From an uncultured Clostridia bacterium (GTDB lineage Bacteria > Bacillota > Clostridia > Christensenellales > Aristaeellaceae): a stretch of 40,720 nucleotides of DNA. The notes under the pieces were generated by a model. The model made no database searches and was not told where the DNA came from. It was given only the letters and a program-made list of their open reading frames with translations. The DNA lies in the NCBI GenBank assembly GCA_945877525.1, contig CAMDVP010000002.1, positions 1 to 40,720 of the forward strand, in the 5' to 3' direction. The number at the start of each line of letters is the position of its first letter. The stretch's first letter is position 1. Shown piece by piece: positions 8,427 to 17,530 of this stretch. The translations under genes and the position numbers were made by a program.

Positions 8427-9605
8427 ATGGCACGGCTTCTGCTTGTGGAGGATGAACGCCTCCTGCTGACTGACCTGGCTGAGCAGTTTCCCTGGCACGA
8501 ATGCGGTATTACCCAGCTGATGACGGCGCAGAACGGACAGGAAGCGTGGGTAATCTGCCAGCGGGAAAGACCGGATATCCTGCTGACCGATATCCGCATG
8601 CCTGGTATGACGGGTCTGGATCTGGCGCGACAGGTTCAGACCCTGGAATATCCCGTGGCGGTGATTTTCATCAGCGCCTACAGTGATATTGCGTATTTGA
8701 GAGAGGCATTGCGGCTGCATGCGGCGGACTATCTGCTCAAGCCGGTGGATGAGGACGAGCTGGCCCGGGTATTGATGCGGGCGCAGTATGCCCTTGAGCA
8801 TTCCGCGCGCATGCGGGAGCGAAGCGATATGGTACATCAGTATACCGACGAACTGAGGGGATCCGTCCTTTCGGCTATCCTGCTGAAGCGGGGCGACAGC
8901 GCCATGCTGATGGCACAGGCGGAAATTGTCGGCCTTGTATCCGGGGAGGACTGGTGGTGCGTGCTGATGTCACCCGCGCAGGCGCTTCTTGGCGGGGAGC
9001 AAATGGAACAGTTGGCCAGAAAGCATTTGTCGGAGCTTGTGCAGGAGGCAATCGACATTCCTCTTGAGGAAGGCGCCGCAGCGGTGCTCCGGCTGAGCGG
9101 CAAGCCGCTGGCGGCTGCACTGGATGCAATACAGCAGGACGCGGCGCGCTTTTTTTCGGATGGGGACGGGAAAAGCATAGAACTGTCCATTACGGATTCG
9201 CTGGATTCGCTGTATGGACTGGGAAGCGAATTTGTGCTTCAGCTGCAGAGTAAACAGGCCTTCGGCAGCGGCAGCCTGTCCAATGCAGACGCCCTTTGCC
9301 GCCGGATTGTGTCCTATATCGATCAGCATTATATGGAGCATGATCTGTCCGTGTCTACCATGAGCCGAGAGCTGCATTATACAGCCTCCTACATCTGTAC
9401 GGTTTTTCGCAAAGAATACGGTCAGACGATACACAGCTACATCAACCAGCAGCGCCTGTATCATGCACGGGTACTGTTGCGCAATACCAGCCTTCCCGTC
9501 AGCCGGATTGCTGAAATGACCGGCTATGAAAATGAGAATTACTTTTCCCGTATGTTCAAAAGCGATGCGGGGGTTAGTCCCCTGCGTTACCGGAGGAATT
9601 CATGA
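8427..9605 (+). CDS. YesN-type response regulator with AraC DNA-binding domain
   Basis: A 392-residue regulator. The N-terminal receiver domain has the acidic pocket (VEDE, residues 7-10), phospho-acceptor D55 in LLTDIRMPGM, the ISAYSD switch segment and the conserved Lys in LLKPVDEDEL. A poorly conserved middle section links to a C-terminal AraC/XylS double helix-turn-helix (IDQHYMEHDLSVSTMSREL, then FSRMFKSDAGVSPLRYR). I choose ATG 8427, seven bases after GGAGGAG (8414-8420); GTG 8406 and ATG 8421 are in frame but precede or abut that site. The stop overlaps the kinase start by four bases, so the two form a translationally coupled pair. By the style of the family it should activate the neighbouring sugar-transport genes, probably through the AATATAGTGCA boxes. 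Confidence 0.93.
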   Translation: MARLLLVEDERLLLTDLAEQFPWHECGITQLMTAQNGQEAWVICQRERPDILLTDIRMPGMTGLDLARQVQTLEYPVAVIFISAYSDIAYLREALRLHAADYLLKPVDEDELARVLMRAQYALEHSARMRERSDMVHQYTDELRGSVLSAILLKRGDSAMLMAQAEIVGLVSGEDWWCVLMSPAQALLGGEQMEQLARKHLSELVQEAIDIPLEEGAAAVLRLSGKPLAAALDAIQQDAARFFSDGDGKSIELSITDSLDSLYGLGSEFVLQLQSKQAFGSGSLSNADALCRRIVSYIDQHYMEHDLSVSTMSRELHYTASYICTVFRKEYGQTIHSYINQQRLYHARVLLRNTSLPVSRIAEMTGYENENYFSRMFKSDAGVSPLRYRRNS

Positions 9606-11329
9606 AACACCATGCCGCAAAGGGAGTCAGTCTGAAATACAAGCTCGTTTTTTGCCTGGCCATGCTGATGATCTGTGCCCTTGGCACCTATACGGCAGTT
9701 TGCGTGGGAGCGGTGCGGGACGAGTTTTCGACTGCGGCACTCAGGAGCATGGTTTCGACTGTGCAAGGCAACCAGGAGAAGCTGTCTGCCACCTTGCGGC
9801 AGCTGTCTGCCCAATGTATCACGCTGGCCAGCAGCTCCGAGCTGCAGGAAGGGCTGAACGGCTATGGCCGCCTGTCGCCTGTAGAGCAATGGGAGCGATG
9901 GCGCCGGATCGATGATCTGATGGACAACTGGCAGACATGCTCCGCTTATAACACAGTGCGGCTGTATCTGCCGGACAGCATGCGCTTTCTCCGTAACGGA
10001 AGCCGGTATGTTCCGGAGGTGGAGTCGCTCAAAGCAAAGATCCCGTTTTCTACCAGCCACGGCCAGCAGTTCTGGAGCATTGATCCGCACACCGGCCTGT
10101 GCTTCTGCTATGCGCCTGTGATCAGCGGCATGCAAACCAGCGCCTATGTGGAGCTGTCTGTCAGCCTGGACTGGTTCGAAAGCACGGCGGAGATCATGGA
10201 TTCTGTCAAAATGCCGATTTTCCTGACGGATCAAGAGGGAAATGTACTGCTTGGCGACAGCAAGGACAATGGAAGGCTTGAACTGGAAAGTGGCGTGCAG
10301 TCTGCTTCGGCAGGTCTGGAGGATCTGAAGCACGCTGTCGGCAGAAGCGATGCCTTTCTGATCTATGCCGAGGTGGAGGGCACGCCCTTCCGCCTGGCCT
10401 GTGAGCTGAGCGGCGAGGTGCTGGAGCAAAGCAGCAACGGCGTGGTTCAGCGGATGCTGAAGGCATGTGTGGCAATTGTGCTGGCTGCGGCATTGCTGGC
10501 CCTGGGCATGAGCAGCTGGCTGAACCGCAAGCTGAACCGTCTGACAGGCCGCATGGCGCAGCTGGAGCGGGGAGAACTGGATATCCAGCCCATTGCCGAA
10601 TCAAGAGATGAGCTTGACCAGGCGGTGAACCAGTTTGCCGACATGGCGTGCCAGCTCAAGAAGATGATGGATGACGTGCGCCACGCAGAGCAGCTGTGCA
10701 GGGAAAGCGAACTCCGCGTATTGCAATCCCAGATCAATCCGCATTTCATTGCCAATGCGCTGTCCTGCGTGGACGCGATGGCGCGGCAGAACAAAACGGC
10801 GCAGGTGCATGAGCTGATTAAGGAAATTGCCGCCTATCTGCGCCTTTCGCTAAACAAAACATGGCAGTTTACCACGCTGGAACGGGAACTGGAACTGGTG
10901 CGCACCTACTGGCGCATTCAGCAGGCCCGGTATGGCAGCGCCATTGAGCTGAGCGTATTGGCGCCTGCTGCGCTAATGACGGAACAGATACTGCCCCTGA
11001 CGCTGCAGACACTGGTGGAAAACGCTCTGATGCATGGCAACGAGCCGGATGCGCGCCACACGTTCCGGGTGGAACTGCGCATCCGACGCGAGGAACAGGT
11101 GCTGCTGATAGAGGTGGAGGATAATGGCGCGGGTATGTCGGAGGAGCGGCTTGAGCAGGTTCGCCAGGCTATTGGCAGCGCAGAGGTTTCCGAATGCTAT
11201 GGGCTGTGGAATGTGAACAGGCGCATCATTCAGCGCTATGGCGAAGATTATGGATTATCCATCCACAGTACTCTGGGGGTTGGAACACTGTGCATCCTGA
11301 CCATGCCTTCCTCTCAGGTGGAGGCCTGA
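9602..11329 (+). CDS. YesM-type sensor histidine kinase
   Basis: A 575-residue membrane kinase. Transmembrane segment 1 is at about residues 12-35 and the second (ACVAIVLAAALLALGMSSWL) at about 280-300. Between them is an extracellular sensing domain of roughly 240 residues, followed by a HAMP linker. The His_kinase domain has H381 in LQSQINPHFIANAL. The HATPase domain shows the N box TLVENALMHG, the G1 box EVEDNGAGMS and a final YGLWNVNRRI/GVGT segment. In this class the sensor domain detects an extracellular sugar or the loaded binding protein, and the partner is the regulator just upstream (ATGA overlap). A terminator follows at 11348, so the pair forms its own two-gene unit. Confidence 0.93.
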   Translation: MKHHAAKGVSLKYKLVFCLAMLMICALGTYTAVCVGAVRDEFSTAALRSMVSTVQGNQEKLSATLRQLSAQCITLASSSELQEGLNGYGRLSPVEQWERWRRIDDLMDNWQTCSAYNTVRLYLPDSMRFLRNGSRYVPEVESLKAKIPFSTSHGQQFWSIDPHTGLCFCYAPVISGMQTSAYVELSVSLDWFESTAEIMDSVKMPIFLTDQEGNVLLGDSKDNGRLELESGVQSASAGLEDLKHAVGRSDAFLIYAEVEGTPFRLACELSGEVLEQSSNGVVQRMLKACVAIVLAAALLALGMSSWLNRKLNRLTGRMAQLERGELDIQPIAESRDELDQAVNQFADMACQLKKMMDDVRHAEQLCRESELRVLQSQINPHFIANALSCVDAMARQNKTAQVHELIKEIAAYLRLSLNKTWQFTTLERELELVRTYWRIQQARYGSAIELSVLAPAALMTEQILPLTLQTLVENALMHGNEPDARHTFRVELRIRREEQVLLIEVEDNGAGMSEERLEQVRQAIGSAEVSECYGLWNVNRRIIQRYGEDYGLSIHSTLGVGTLCILTMPSSQVEA

Positions 11330-11347
11330 ACAGACCCGACCCTATTT

Positions 11348-11369
11348 GACGGCGAAAGCCGTCTTTTTT
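11348..11369 (+). terminator. Rho-independent terminator after the kinase gene
   Basis: GACGGC (11348-11353), loop GAAA, GCCGTC (11358-11363), followed by six Ts. A GNRA-type loop and T-run directly after the kinase stop make this a clear terminator. Confidence 0.85.
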
Positions 11370-11408
11370 GTTTTGAGCCATAGGAGTCAGCAATTTGCGA
11401 ATTTATGA

Positions 11409-11469
11409 AATATAGTGCAAATAAGTGAAAAATATAGTGCATTTGCGATAGGGCGCTTTGTGCTATACT
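11409..11469 (+). promoter_or_regulatory. Activated promoter with two identical boxes 22 bases apart
   Basis: Two perfect copies of AATATAGTGCA lie at 11409-11419 and 11431-11441, exactly 22 bases apart and so on the same face of the helix. An extended -10 (TGC TATACT, 11461-11469) follows; the only -35-like sequence (TTGCGA, 11443-11448) directly abuts the second box and has a short 15-base spacer. This is the layout expected for an AraC-type activator contacting polymerase. It drives the permease-binding protein operon starting at 11509. Confidence 0.7.
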
Positions 11470-11508
11470 TGCCTTGACGGAAAAAGTACATGAGAAAGGG
11501 GAGAAACC

Positions 11509-12438
11509 ATGCAGAGGGATTTGACGCTGCGCCGGAGGCTTCGCAGCATCCGCCAGAATGAATATCTGACGCTGTATCTGTTTCTTTTGCCGGCTGTAGT
11601 GCTGGTGGTGATTTTCTGCTATATCCCCATTGGCGGGCTGGTGATCGCCTTTCAGGATTTCAACATTTTCCAAGGCATTGGCGGAAGCACCTTTGTTGGA
11701 CTGGCGAATTTCCGAAAGGCATTTTCTGACCCTTATTTTCTGAGGGCGCTGAAAAACACCCTGATCATCAATTCCTACAAGCTGCTGTACTGGATTCCGC
11801 TGCCGCTGATCCTCGCGCTGATGATTAATGAGATTGGCTTTATGCCACTCAGGAAAACGGTGCAAACGGTGCTGTACATGCCTCACTTTCTTTCCTGGGT
11901 GATCGTGGGCGGTATTTTTACCAGCCTGCTCACGGTGAATGGCGGCGTGGTCAACAAGCTGCTGACATCCCTGGGCATGAAGCCCATCCGCTTTTTGACC
12001 GATGGGAACTGGTTTCGCGAGGTGCTGGTATGGTCCGCCATGTGGAAAGAGGCGGGGTGGGGAACCATCGTGTATCTGGCTGCCATCACAGCCGTGGATC
12101 CCATGCTGTATGAGGCTGCACTGATTGACGGCGCATCCAAGTGGCGGCGCATATGGAACATCACAATTCCGGCCCTGGCCAGTACCATCGTCATTGTGCT
12201 GATGCTGTCCCTGGGCAACCTGCTGGGCAATTCCTTTGAGCAGATTCTGGTGATGTACAATTCTACTGTGTACGATACGGCGGATGTGATCGGCACCTAT
12301 ACCTACCGCATCGGCATTGGACAGATGCAGTACAGCTATTCCTCGGCAATCGGCATGTTCAACTCAGTGGTGGGCTTTGCGCTGGTGGTGACCACCAATG
12401 CGCTGTGCCGCCGTTTCCTGGACCGTTCCATCTGGTAA
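11509..12438 (+). CDS. Sugar ABC transporter permease, LplB type
   Basis: A 309-residue permease with six predicted spans. The start LTLYLFLLPAVVLVVIFCYI followed by PIGGLVIAFQDFN is characteristic of LplB-type (aldouronate/polysaccharide) permeases. The EAA loop reads YEAALIDGASKWRRIWNITI. The start at 11509 has AAGGGGAG just upstream. It is the first gene of the operon driven by the double-box promoter and pairs with the YtcP-type permease that follows after 12 bases. LplB/YtcP systems usually import oligosaccharides and borrow an ATPase encoded elsewhere; none is present here. Confidence 0.92.
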   Translation: MQRDLTLRRRLRSIRQNEYLTLYLFLLPAVVLVVIFCYIPIGGLVIAFQDFNIFQGIGGSTFVGLANFRKAFSDPYFLRALKNTLIINSYKLLYWIPLPLILALMINEIGFMPLRKTVQTVLYMPHFLSWVIVGGIFTSLLTVNGGVVNKLLTSLGMKPIRFLTDGNWFREVLVWSAMWKEAGWGTIVYLAAITAVDPMLYEAALIDGASKWRRIWNITIPALASTIVIVLMLSLGNLLGNSFEQILVMYNSTVYDTADVIGTYTYRIGIGQMQYSYSSAIGMFNSVVGFALVVTTNALCRRFLDRSIW

Positions 12439-12450
12439 GGAGGGAATGAA

Positions 12451-13356
12451 ATGATTTCTGCTGCCCGTAGGCAAAATGCTATCCGGATGGATCGGTCTGA
12501 AAAAACCGTCAAGCTTCTTTCTTATTGTTTGCTGATCCTTGCACTGGTGGTAACCCTGTTCCCGATGCTGAACCTGGTGGCCAAGTCCATCAGCGGACAG
12601 CGGTATGTGGCTGCCGGGAAAATCACCATCATCCCGCACGACATTTCCTTTGGCGCCTATCGGTATGTGCTGACAGCCTCACGGTTCTGGCTTGCCATGA
12701 AGAATACCCTGTTCGTAACCATCATGGGCACGCTGATTTCCGTAGCGGTATGCACGCTGGCAGGTTATGCGCTGTCCAAGCAGCGCCTGCCCGGGCGCAG
12801 ATGGCTGATGCTGATGTTCATGTTTGCCATGCTGTTCAGCGGCGGCATGATTCCCACCTATCTGCTGATCAAAGAACTTGGCCTGCTGAACAGTCTGTGG
12901 TCCATGATTCTTCCGGGCGCCTTCAGCACCTATAATATGCTGCTTTTGAAGAATTACTTTGAAGGCCTGCCTGCGGAGATCGAGGAGTCCGCCCATATCG
13001 ACGGGGCCAATTATGTGCAGATTTTCCTGCGAATTGCTTTGCCGCTGGCCACGCCGGTGCTGGCCACCATCACGCTATTCTGCATTGTCAGCGGCTGGAA
13101 CGCTTACTTCAGTGCAAAGCTCTACATCACCAAACAGGAGCTGCTGACCCTGCAGGCTTATCTGGCGGGCATCATCTTTGAATCAGCCGATCCCACCGGC
13201 TCTTTCCAGCTGTCTGCCAACAATGCCAGCGGTCTGGCCAAGCAGTCGGTGGTGGATGCTACGGTGGTCTGCACCATGCTGCCGGTGGTGGTTTTCTACC
13301 CATTTCTGCAGCGCTTTCTGGTTTCCGGCATGGTGCTGGGTTCTGTCAAGGGGTGA
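12451..13356 (+). CDS. Sugar ABC transporter permease, YtcP type
   Basis: A 301-residue permease. It has an N-terminal span (LLSYCLLILALVVTLFPMLN), the YtcP-style segment SISGQRYVAAGKITIIP, the EAA loop EIEESAHIDGANYVQIFLRI and the C-terminal ending FLVSGMVLGSVKG. AAGGAGGG precedes ATG 12451. It is the membrane partner of the LplB-type permease upstream and of the binding protein downstream, and the three form one importer. Confidence 0.92.
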   Translation: MISAARRQNAIRMDRSEKTVKLLSYCLLILALVVTLFPMLNLVAKSISGQRYVAAGKITIIPHDISFGAYRYVLTASRFWLAMKNTLFVTIMGTLISVAVCTLAGYALSKQRLPGRRWLMLMFMFAMLFSGGMIPTYLLIKELGLLNSLWSMILPGAFSTYNMLLLKNYFEGLPAEIEESAHIDGANYVQIFLRIALPLATPVLATITLFCIVSGWNAYFSAKLYITKQELLTLQAYLAGIIFESADPTGSFQLSANNASGLAKQSVVDATVVCTMLPVVVFYPFLQRFLVSGMVLGSVKG

Positions 13357-13358
13357 CG

Positions 13359-13380
13359 TTGCGCCCAAGGCGCTTCGCAA
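13359..13380 (+). promoter_or_regulatory. Stem-loop just upstream of the binding protein gene
   Basis: GCGCC (13361-13365), CAA, GGCGC (13369-13373), with an alternative outer pairing TTGCG/CGCAA at 13359-13380. It sits in the short gap between permease and binding protein, ahead of the AAGGGAG ribosome site, and could protect the 5' end of a processed binding-protein mRNA. Confidence 0.4.
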
Positions 13381-13409
13381 TAAACACTTATCGGAAGGGA
13401 GATACCAAG

Positions 13410-14876
13410 ATGAAGAAGTTTGCTACCCTGTTCCTGGTTCTCTGTCTCCTGCTGACGGCGCTTCCTGCCGCCCTGGCTGAGGGAGACGCGGTTGACATCC
13501 GTTACATGTATACGGATGACAGCTTTGACCCCAATACCGACCTGACCCGCACCCTGATCCAGGAGGAGCTGGGCGTCAACATTATCCCTGAGATGTATGC
13601 CTCGACAGATCAGGTTACCCTGATCCTGGCCTCCGATCAGGAATACGATGCGATCAAGATCAATGATACCACGCTCCTGGGCACCTATGCCAAGGCCGGT
13701 ACCATCACTGATCTGACGGACATCATCATGGCCAATGAAACCTTCTACAACATGTTCCCCAAGGAAGTGTGGGACATGGTGTCTGTGGACGGGCGCATCT
13801 ATGCCATTCCCGAAACCGATACCCAGGATATTGACTGGGGTATCGCCGTGCGCAAGGACTGGCTGGATAAGTGCGGCCTGAGCCTGCCCACCACGGTGGA
13901 CGAGTTCTACAACATGCTGGTGGCTTTCTCTCAGCTGAATCCTGCCGATGTGGGCGCGGATTATATCATTCCCTTCAGCATGAGCGGCGTGAACTCCACC
14001 CTTTATGCCAACGGACTGATTCAGGCCTTCGGACTGGGCGGCGGCATGCATGAATTTGTAGTGACCGAGGATGGCCTGAAGAACGGCTATCAGCTTCCCG
14101 GCGGCAAGGAGTATGTGACCTTCATGAACCGCCTGTATCAGGAAGGTCTGCTGGATGCAGACTTCCCCGCCAACCAGAATAGCGACGTGGTGGAGCGCGT
14201 GTCCGCCGGCAATGTGGGCTGCGCGGTGCTGTGCGTGTGGGATTCCTGGGCCCGCGACACGCTGAAGGCCAACAACCCCGATGCCGAGCTGGTGTATATC
14301 GGCGCGCTGACCAAGGAAGGCTATGAGGAAAACGGACGGCTGGCCACCCGCGGCGGTCTGAAGAACTACCTGGTGGTTCCGGCCACTTCTACCAAGGCGC
14401 AGGATGTGGTGAACTACTGCGTTGGCTTCATGGACGATGCGCACTATACCCGCCTGATTCTGGGTGATAAGGGCGTGCATTATGAAGTCAAGGACGGTAC
14501 CTACTACCCCATCTTCCCGGCGTTCAACGAGATGAACAAGGGCCGCTGGTTCTATCCCACCAATGTGGGCGAAAAGTATACTCCCCTGTTCGCCGTGCGC
14601 GCCCACAAGGAAGAGTCCATGGGCTACCTGTGGGATAACCTGAACGAGTACAAGGCTGCTCATGGCTATCTGGAAATCAGCCACCTGTGCCCCCTGCTCA
14701 AGGAATACAGCGACAACATCGGCACCCTGACCTCTCTGAGCTACGAGTATCTGATCAAGATGGTTCTGTCCGCTGATGAACTGGCCCAGTATGATTCCTT
14801 TGTCGAGCGCTGGATGGCTGCGGGCGGCGAAAGCTGGATCAACGCCATGAACCAGTGGTATACCTCCACCCACTAA
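13410..14876 (+). CDS. Extracellular solute-binding protein of the LplA type
   Basis: A 488-residue binding protein for the LplB/YtcP importer. It starts with a signal peptide (MKKFATLFLVLCLLLTALP, then AALA, then EGDA), with a signal peptidase I-like ALA site. No standard lipobox (L-A/S-G/A-C) is visible, unlike most Gram-positive binding proteins. The mature part has the LplA-style segments GTYAKAGTITDLTDII, IYAIPETD and AVRKDWLDKCGL. I choose ATG 13410, with AAGGGAG eight bases upstream, over the longer frame from 13353. A strong stem-loop follows the gene. It captures the oligosaccharide or glycoside outside the membrane; the ligand is not readable. Confidence 0.9.
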   Translation: MKKFATLFLVLCLLLTALPAALAEGDAVDIRYMYTDDSFDPNTDLTRTLIQEELGVNIIPEMYASTDQVTLILASDQEYDAIKINDTTLLGTYAKAGTITDLTDIIMANETFYNMFPKEVWDMVSVDGRIYAIPETDTQDIDWGIAVRKDWLDKCGLSLPTTVDEFYNMLVAFSQLNPADVGADYIIPFSMSGVNSTLYANGLIQAFGLGGGMHEFVVTEDGLKNGYQLPGGKEYVTFMNRLYQEGLLDADFPANQNSDVVERVSAGNVGCAVLCVWDSWARDTLKANNPDAELVYIGALTKEGYEENGRLATRGGLKNYLVVPATSTKAQDVVNYCVGFMDDAHYTRLILGDKGVHYEVKDGTYYPIFPAFNEMNKGRWFYPTNVGEKYTPLFAVRAHKEESMGYLWDNLNEYKAAHGYLEISHLCPLLKEYSDNIGTLTSLSYEYLIKMVLSADELAQYDSFVERWMAAGGESWINAMNQWYTSTH

Positions 14877-14929
14877 TCGACCCCATGCCGGAGAGAGAAA
14901 ATTCCTCCTTTTCCCTTTCCGAACTGTTT

Positions 14930-14963
14930 GCGCCCGGTGCACGGCAATGCCTGCATCGGGCGC
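14930..14963 (+). terminator. Strong stem-loop downstream of the binding protein gene
   Basis: GCGCCCGGTGCA pairs with TGCATCGGGCGC (one G-T pair), with a further GGC/GCC inside the loop. Only ACTTT follows, so termination would be partial. It is suited to lowering expression of the downstream enzymes relative to the binding protein. Confidence 0.6.
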
Positions 14964-14986
14964 ACTTTATGCATGAAAAATTATGA

Positions 14987-15050
14987 AAAATAGTGATGCA
15001 ATTTGAAAAATAAAAGAAGGAATCCGGATAAAGACGGCGAATGATACCCT
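14987..15050 (+). promoter_or_regulatory. Possible third YesN-type promoter, upstream of the GH38 gene
   Basis: TTATGAAAAATAGTGATGCA at 14981-15000 resembles the first box in front of the permease operon (TTATGAAATATAGTGCA) with a 3-base insertion. Measured from the GCA end, the distance to a TGA TACCCT extended -10 (15042-15050) is the same as at 11409. The match is imperfect and the -10 is weak, so this is tentative. Confidence 0.3.
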
Positions 15051-15096
15051 GTGAATCAGGCGAGGAACCAGCTTGCCGCATAAGGAGATAACAACC

Positions 15097-17508
15097 GTGA
15101 AAAAAACGCTGTATATGATTGGAAATGCCCACATCGACCCCGTGTGGCTCTGGCGGTGGACTGACGGCTTCAGCGAGGTTCGCTCCACCTTCCGCTCGGT
15201 GCTGGACAGGATGAACGAATACCCGGATTTCGTGTTTACCAGCGCGGCGGGGGCCTATTATGAATGGATCGAGCAGACCGAGCCGGACATGTTCCGGCAG
15301 ATTCAGCAGCGGGTGCGGGAAGGCCGCTGGAAGCTGGTGGGCGGCTGGTGGATTCAGCCCGACTGCAACATTCCCTGCGGTGAAAGCCTGGCCCGGCACG
15401 CACTGATTACCCAGCGTTACTTCCAGGAGAAGTTCGGCGTGACCGCCCATACCGGCTATAATGTAGATTCCTTCGGCCACAGCGGCGCCATCCCGAAAAT
15501 TCTGCGGAAATCCGGCATGTCGCATTATGTGTACATGCGCCCCGGCCAGCACGAGAAGGCGTATCCCGCCTGGACATTCCGCTGGCAAAGCCCCGAGGGA
15601 GAGTCGGTCAGTGCCTTCCGCATTCCCTTTGAATACTGCACCTGGGGCAAGGAGCTGACCCAGACCATCGACCGGGTGGCCCATGAGGTGACGGACGATC
15701 ACGGGCTGATGTGCTTCTATGGCGTGGGCAACCATGGCGGCGGCCCGACCAAGGAGAACCTGAACAGCATCGCTGAGCTGAACGGGCGGGATGATGTGGA
15801 GCTTCGCCTGTCCGACCCGGACGCCTTCTTCGAGGGGGTGGACGAGAGCCGCCTGCCCGTGGTCTGCGGCGACCTGCTGCACCATGCCAGCGGCTGCTAT
15901 GCCGGAAACTTTGCCGTGAAAAAGTGGAACCGCGATGCGGAAAACAGGCTCCTCACCGCGGAAAAATGGGCCTCCGCCGCCCGACTGCTTCTCGGCATAC
16001 CCTATGATGCACAGGCCTTCACCAGGGCATGGAAGAAGGTGCTGTTCAACCAGTTCCATGATATTCTGGCGGGCTGCTGCCTGCAGGAGGGCTATGACGA
16101 TGCGCGGGAGGATTTCGGCTATGCCCTTTCCTTCGGCGCGGAGCAGATCAACCGTGCCCAGCAAGCACTCATGCGCGCTGTCGCCATTCCCTTTGAGGAG
16201 GGCGCGTTCCAGTATGTGGTGTTCAATCCCCATGGCTTTGCAGCCAAGGCTCCCGTGAAGCTGGAGATTGCCGCATACAAGCAGCCCATGGCGCTCTTCG
16301 ATAGCCATGGCGAGCCTGTGCCTTATCAGCTGACCCATGCTTCCGCTGCAGCAAACGGCCGGCAGGCGCTGCACTTTGTGGCGCAGGTTCCCGCCATGGG
16401 GTGGCAGGTGTACACCATGCGTCCCATCGAGGCCGCTCCTGTGCAGCAGGAGGCGGACGACGGACTGATGCTGGAAAACGCCCTGGTGCAGCTGCGCTTT
16501 GACCCCGAAGCGGGCGTGACGGGCCTTCTGCTGAAGGAAACCGGTACGGAGATGCTCAGCGCGCCGGTGGAGGCGCTTGTCATGGACGATCCCAGCGACA
16601 CCTGGTCCCACGCGGTGCTGCGCTTCGACCGTCTGGAGGGCCGCCTGCCCGTGCGCAGCGTTCGCGTGACGGAAAGCGGCGCGGTGTTCAAGACCATCCG
16701 CGTGGAAATGGCCGACGGCGACAGCGCCCTGCGGCTGGACTTCACCCTGTATCATGAGCTGCCGCAAATCTTCATGGAATGCCGCCTGGACTGGTTCAAG
16801 CGCCAGAAGCTGCTCAAGCTCCACCTGCCCCTCCGGCACAACTACGGCCACGTCACCGTGCAGAATCCCTTCGGCTTCACCGATCATCCCCTGGATGGCG
16901 TGGAATATCCCATGCAGGAGTATGTGGATCTCACGGGCGTGACGCCGGATCCCGAACAGCGCATTCAGGGCCTGACCGGGCTGGCTGTGCTCAACGACGG
17001 CAAGTCCGCCTATTCCGCCGAGCGCAAGGCCATCGACATCACCCTGGTTCGCAGCCCCTACTATGCCAACCATGAGCCCTTCGTGGTGGAGGAGGGCATG
17101 GATTACCCCACGGTGGACTGGGGCCGGCAGCATTTCCGGCTGTCGCTTCTGCCCCATGCCGGCACGCCGGAGGATGGGCATGTGGAGGAGCAGGCACTGC
17201 TGCTCAACGCGCCCCTGACCATCCTGCCGGAGGGCGCCCATGACGGCGGCCTGGCGCAGGAGGGCAGCGTGCTGGCCCTGGAGGCCGCCCACACAGTGAT
17301 TGACGCGGTGAAGCTGGCGGAGGATGGCACGGACGCGCTGATTGTCCATTTACACGAAACGGCCCGGCGGGAGGAGAGCGTCAGGCTGCGCATCCCATGC
17401 CTTGGCTGCGACGCGACGCTGGACGTCAGGCCTGGGGAAATCCGCGTGCTGCGTGTGTCCCTGGCGGATGGCAGCGTCAGCGAAACCGACCTGACCGAGA
17501 TGAGCTGA
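15097..17508 (+). CDS. GH38 alpha-mannosidase
   Basis: An 803-residue glycoside hydrolase family 38 enzyme that releases alpha-linked mannose. The N-terminal catalytic domain opens with GNAHIDPVWLWRW; H12 and D14 are zinc ligands. The nucleophile is D124 in NVDSFGHSG. A helical bundle follows (FNQFHDILAG, with its zinc-site His-Asp) and a large C-terminal beta region runs to the end. There is no signal peptide, so it is cytoplasmic and acts on imported material. GTG 15097 is preferred, with AAGGAG at 15082-15087; an upstream TTG at 15073 lies ahead of that site. It is the first enzyme after the importer. GH38 enzymes include mannosylglycerate-type hydrolases as well as oligosaccharide mannosidases. 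Confidence 0.93.
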   Translation: MKKTLYMIGNAHIDPVWLWRWTDGFSEVRSTFRSVLDRMNEYPDFVFTSAAGAYYEWIEQTEPDMFRQIQQRVREGRWKLVGGWWIQPDCNIPCGESLARHALITQRYFQEKFGVTAHTGYNVDSFGHSGAIPKILRKSGMSHYVYMRPGQHEKAYPAWTFRWQSPEGESVSAFRIPFEYCTWGKELTQTIDRVAHEVTDDHGLMCFYGVGNHGGGPTKENLNSIAELNGRDDVELRLSDPDAFFEGVDESRLPVVCGDLLHHASGCYAGNFAVKKWNRDAENRLLTAEKWASAARLLLGIPYDAQAFTRAWKKVLFNQFHDILAGCCLQEGYDDAREDFGYALSFGAEQINRAQQALMRAVAIPFEEGAFQYVVFNPHGFAAKAPVKLEIAAYKQPMALFDSHGEPVPYQLTHASAAANGRQALHFVAQVPAMGWQVYTMRPIEAAPVQQEADDGLMLENALVQLRFDPEAGVTGLLLKETGTEMLSAPVEALVMDDPSDTWSHAVLRFDRLEGRLPVRSVRVTESGAVFKTIRVEMADGDSALRLDFTLYHELPQIFMECRLDWFKRQKLLKLHLPLRHNYGHVTVQNPFGFTDHPLDGVEYPMQEYVDLTGVTPDPEQRIQGLTGLAVLNDGKSAYSAERKAIDITLVRSPYYANHEPFVVEEGMDYPTVDWGRQHFRLSLLPHAGTPEDGHVEEQALLLNAPLTILPEGAHDGGLAQEGSVLALEAAHTVIDAVKLAEDGTDALIVHLHETARREESVRLRIPCLGCDATLDVRPGEIRVLRVSLADGSVSETDLTEMS

Positions 17509-17530
17509 TTGGCAAAGGAGAACTCCTGTC

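Noticed and set aside
6870..8837. 655-codon minus-strand open frame
   Set aside because: It lies antisense to the GH36 gene and the regulator start, is rich in His/Arg/Gln typical of a GC-rich shadow frame and has no family motif.
13296..14942. 548-codon minus-strand open frame
   Set aside because: Shadow of the binding-protein gene, whose sense frame has a signal peptide and family motifs.
14839..17349. 836-codon minus-strand open frame
   Set aside because: Antisense to the GH38 gene; the composition follows the codon pattern of the sense gene and no motif is visible.
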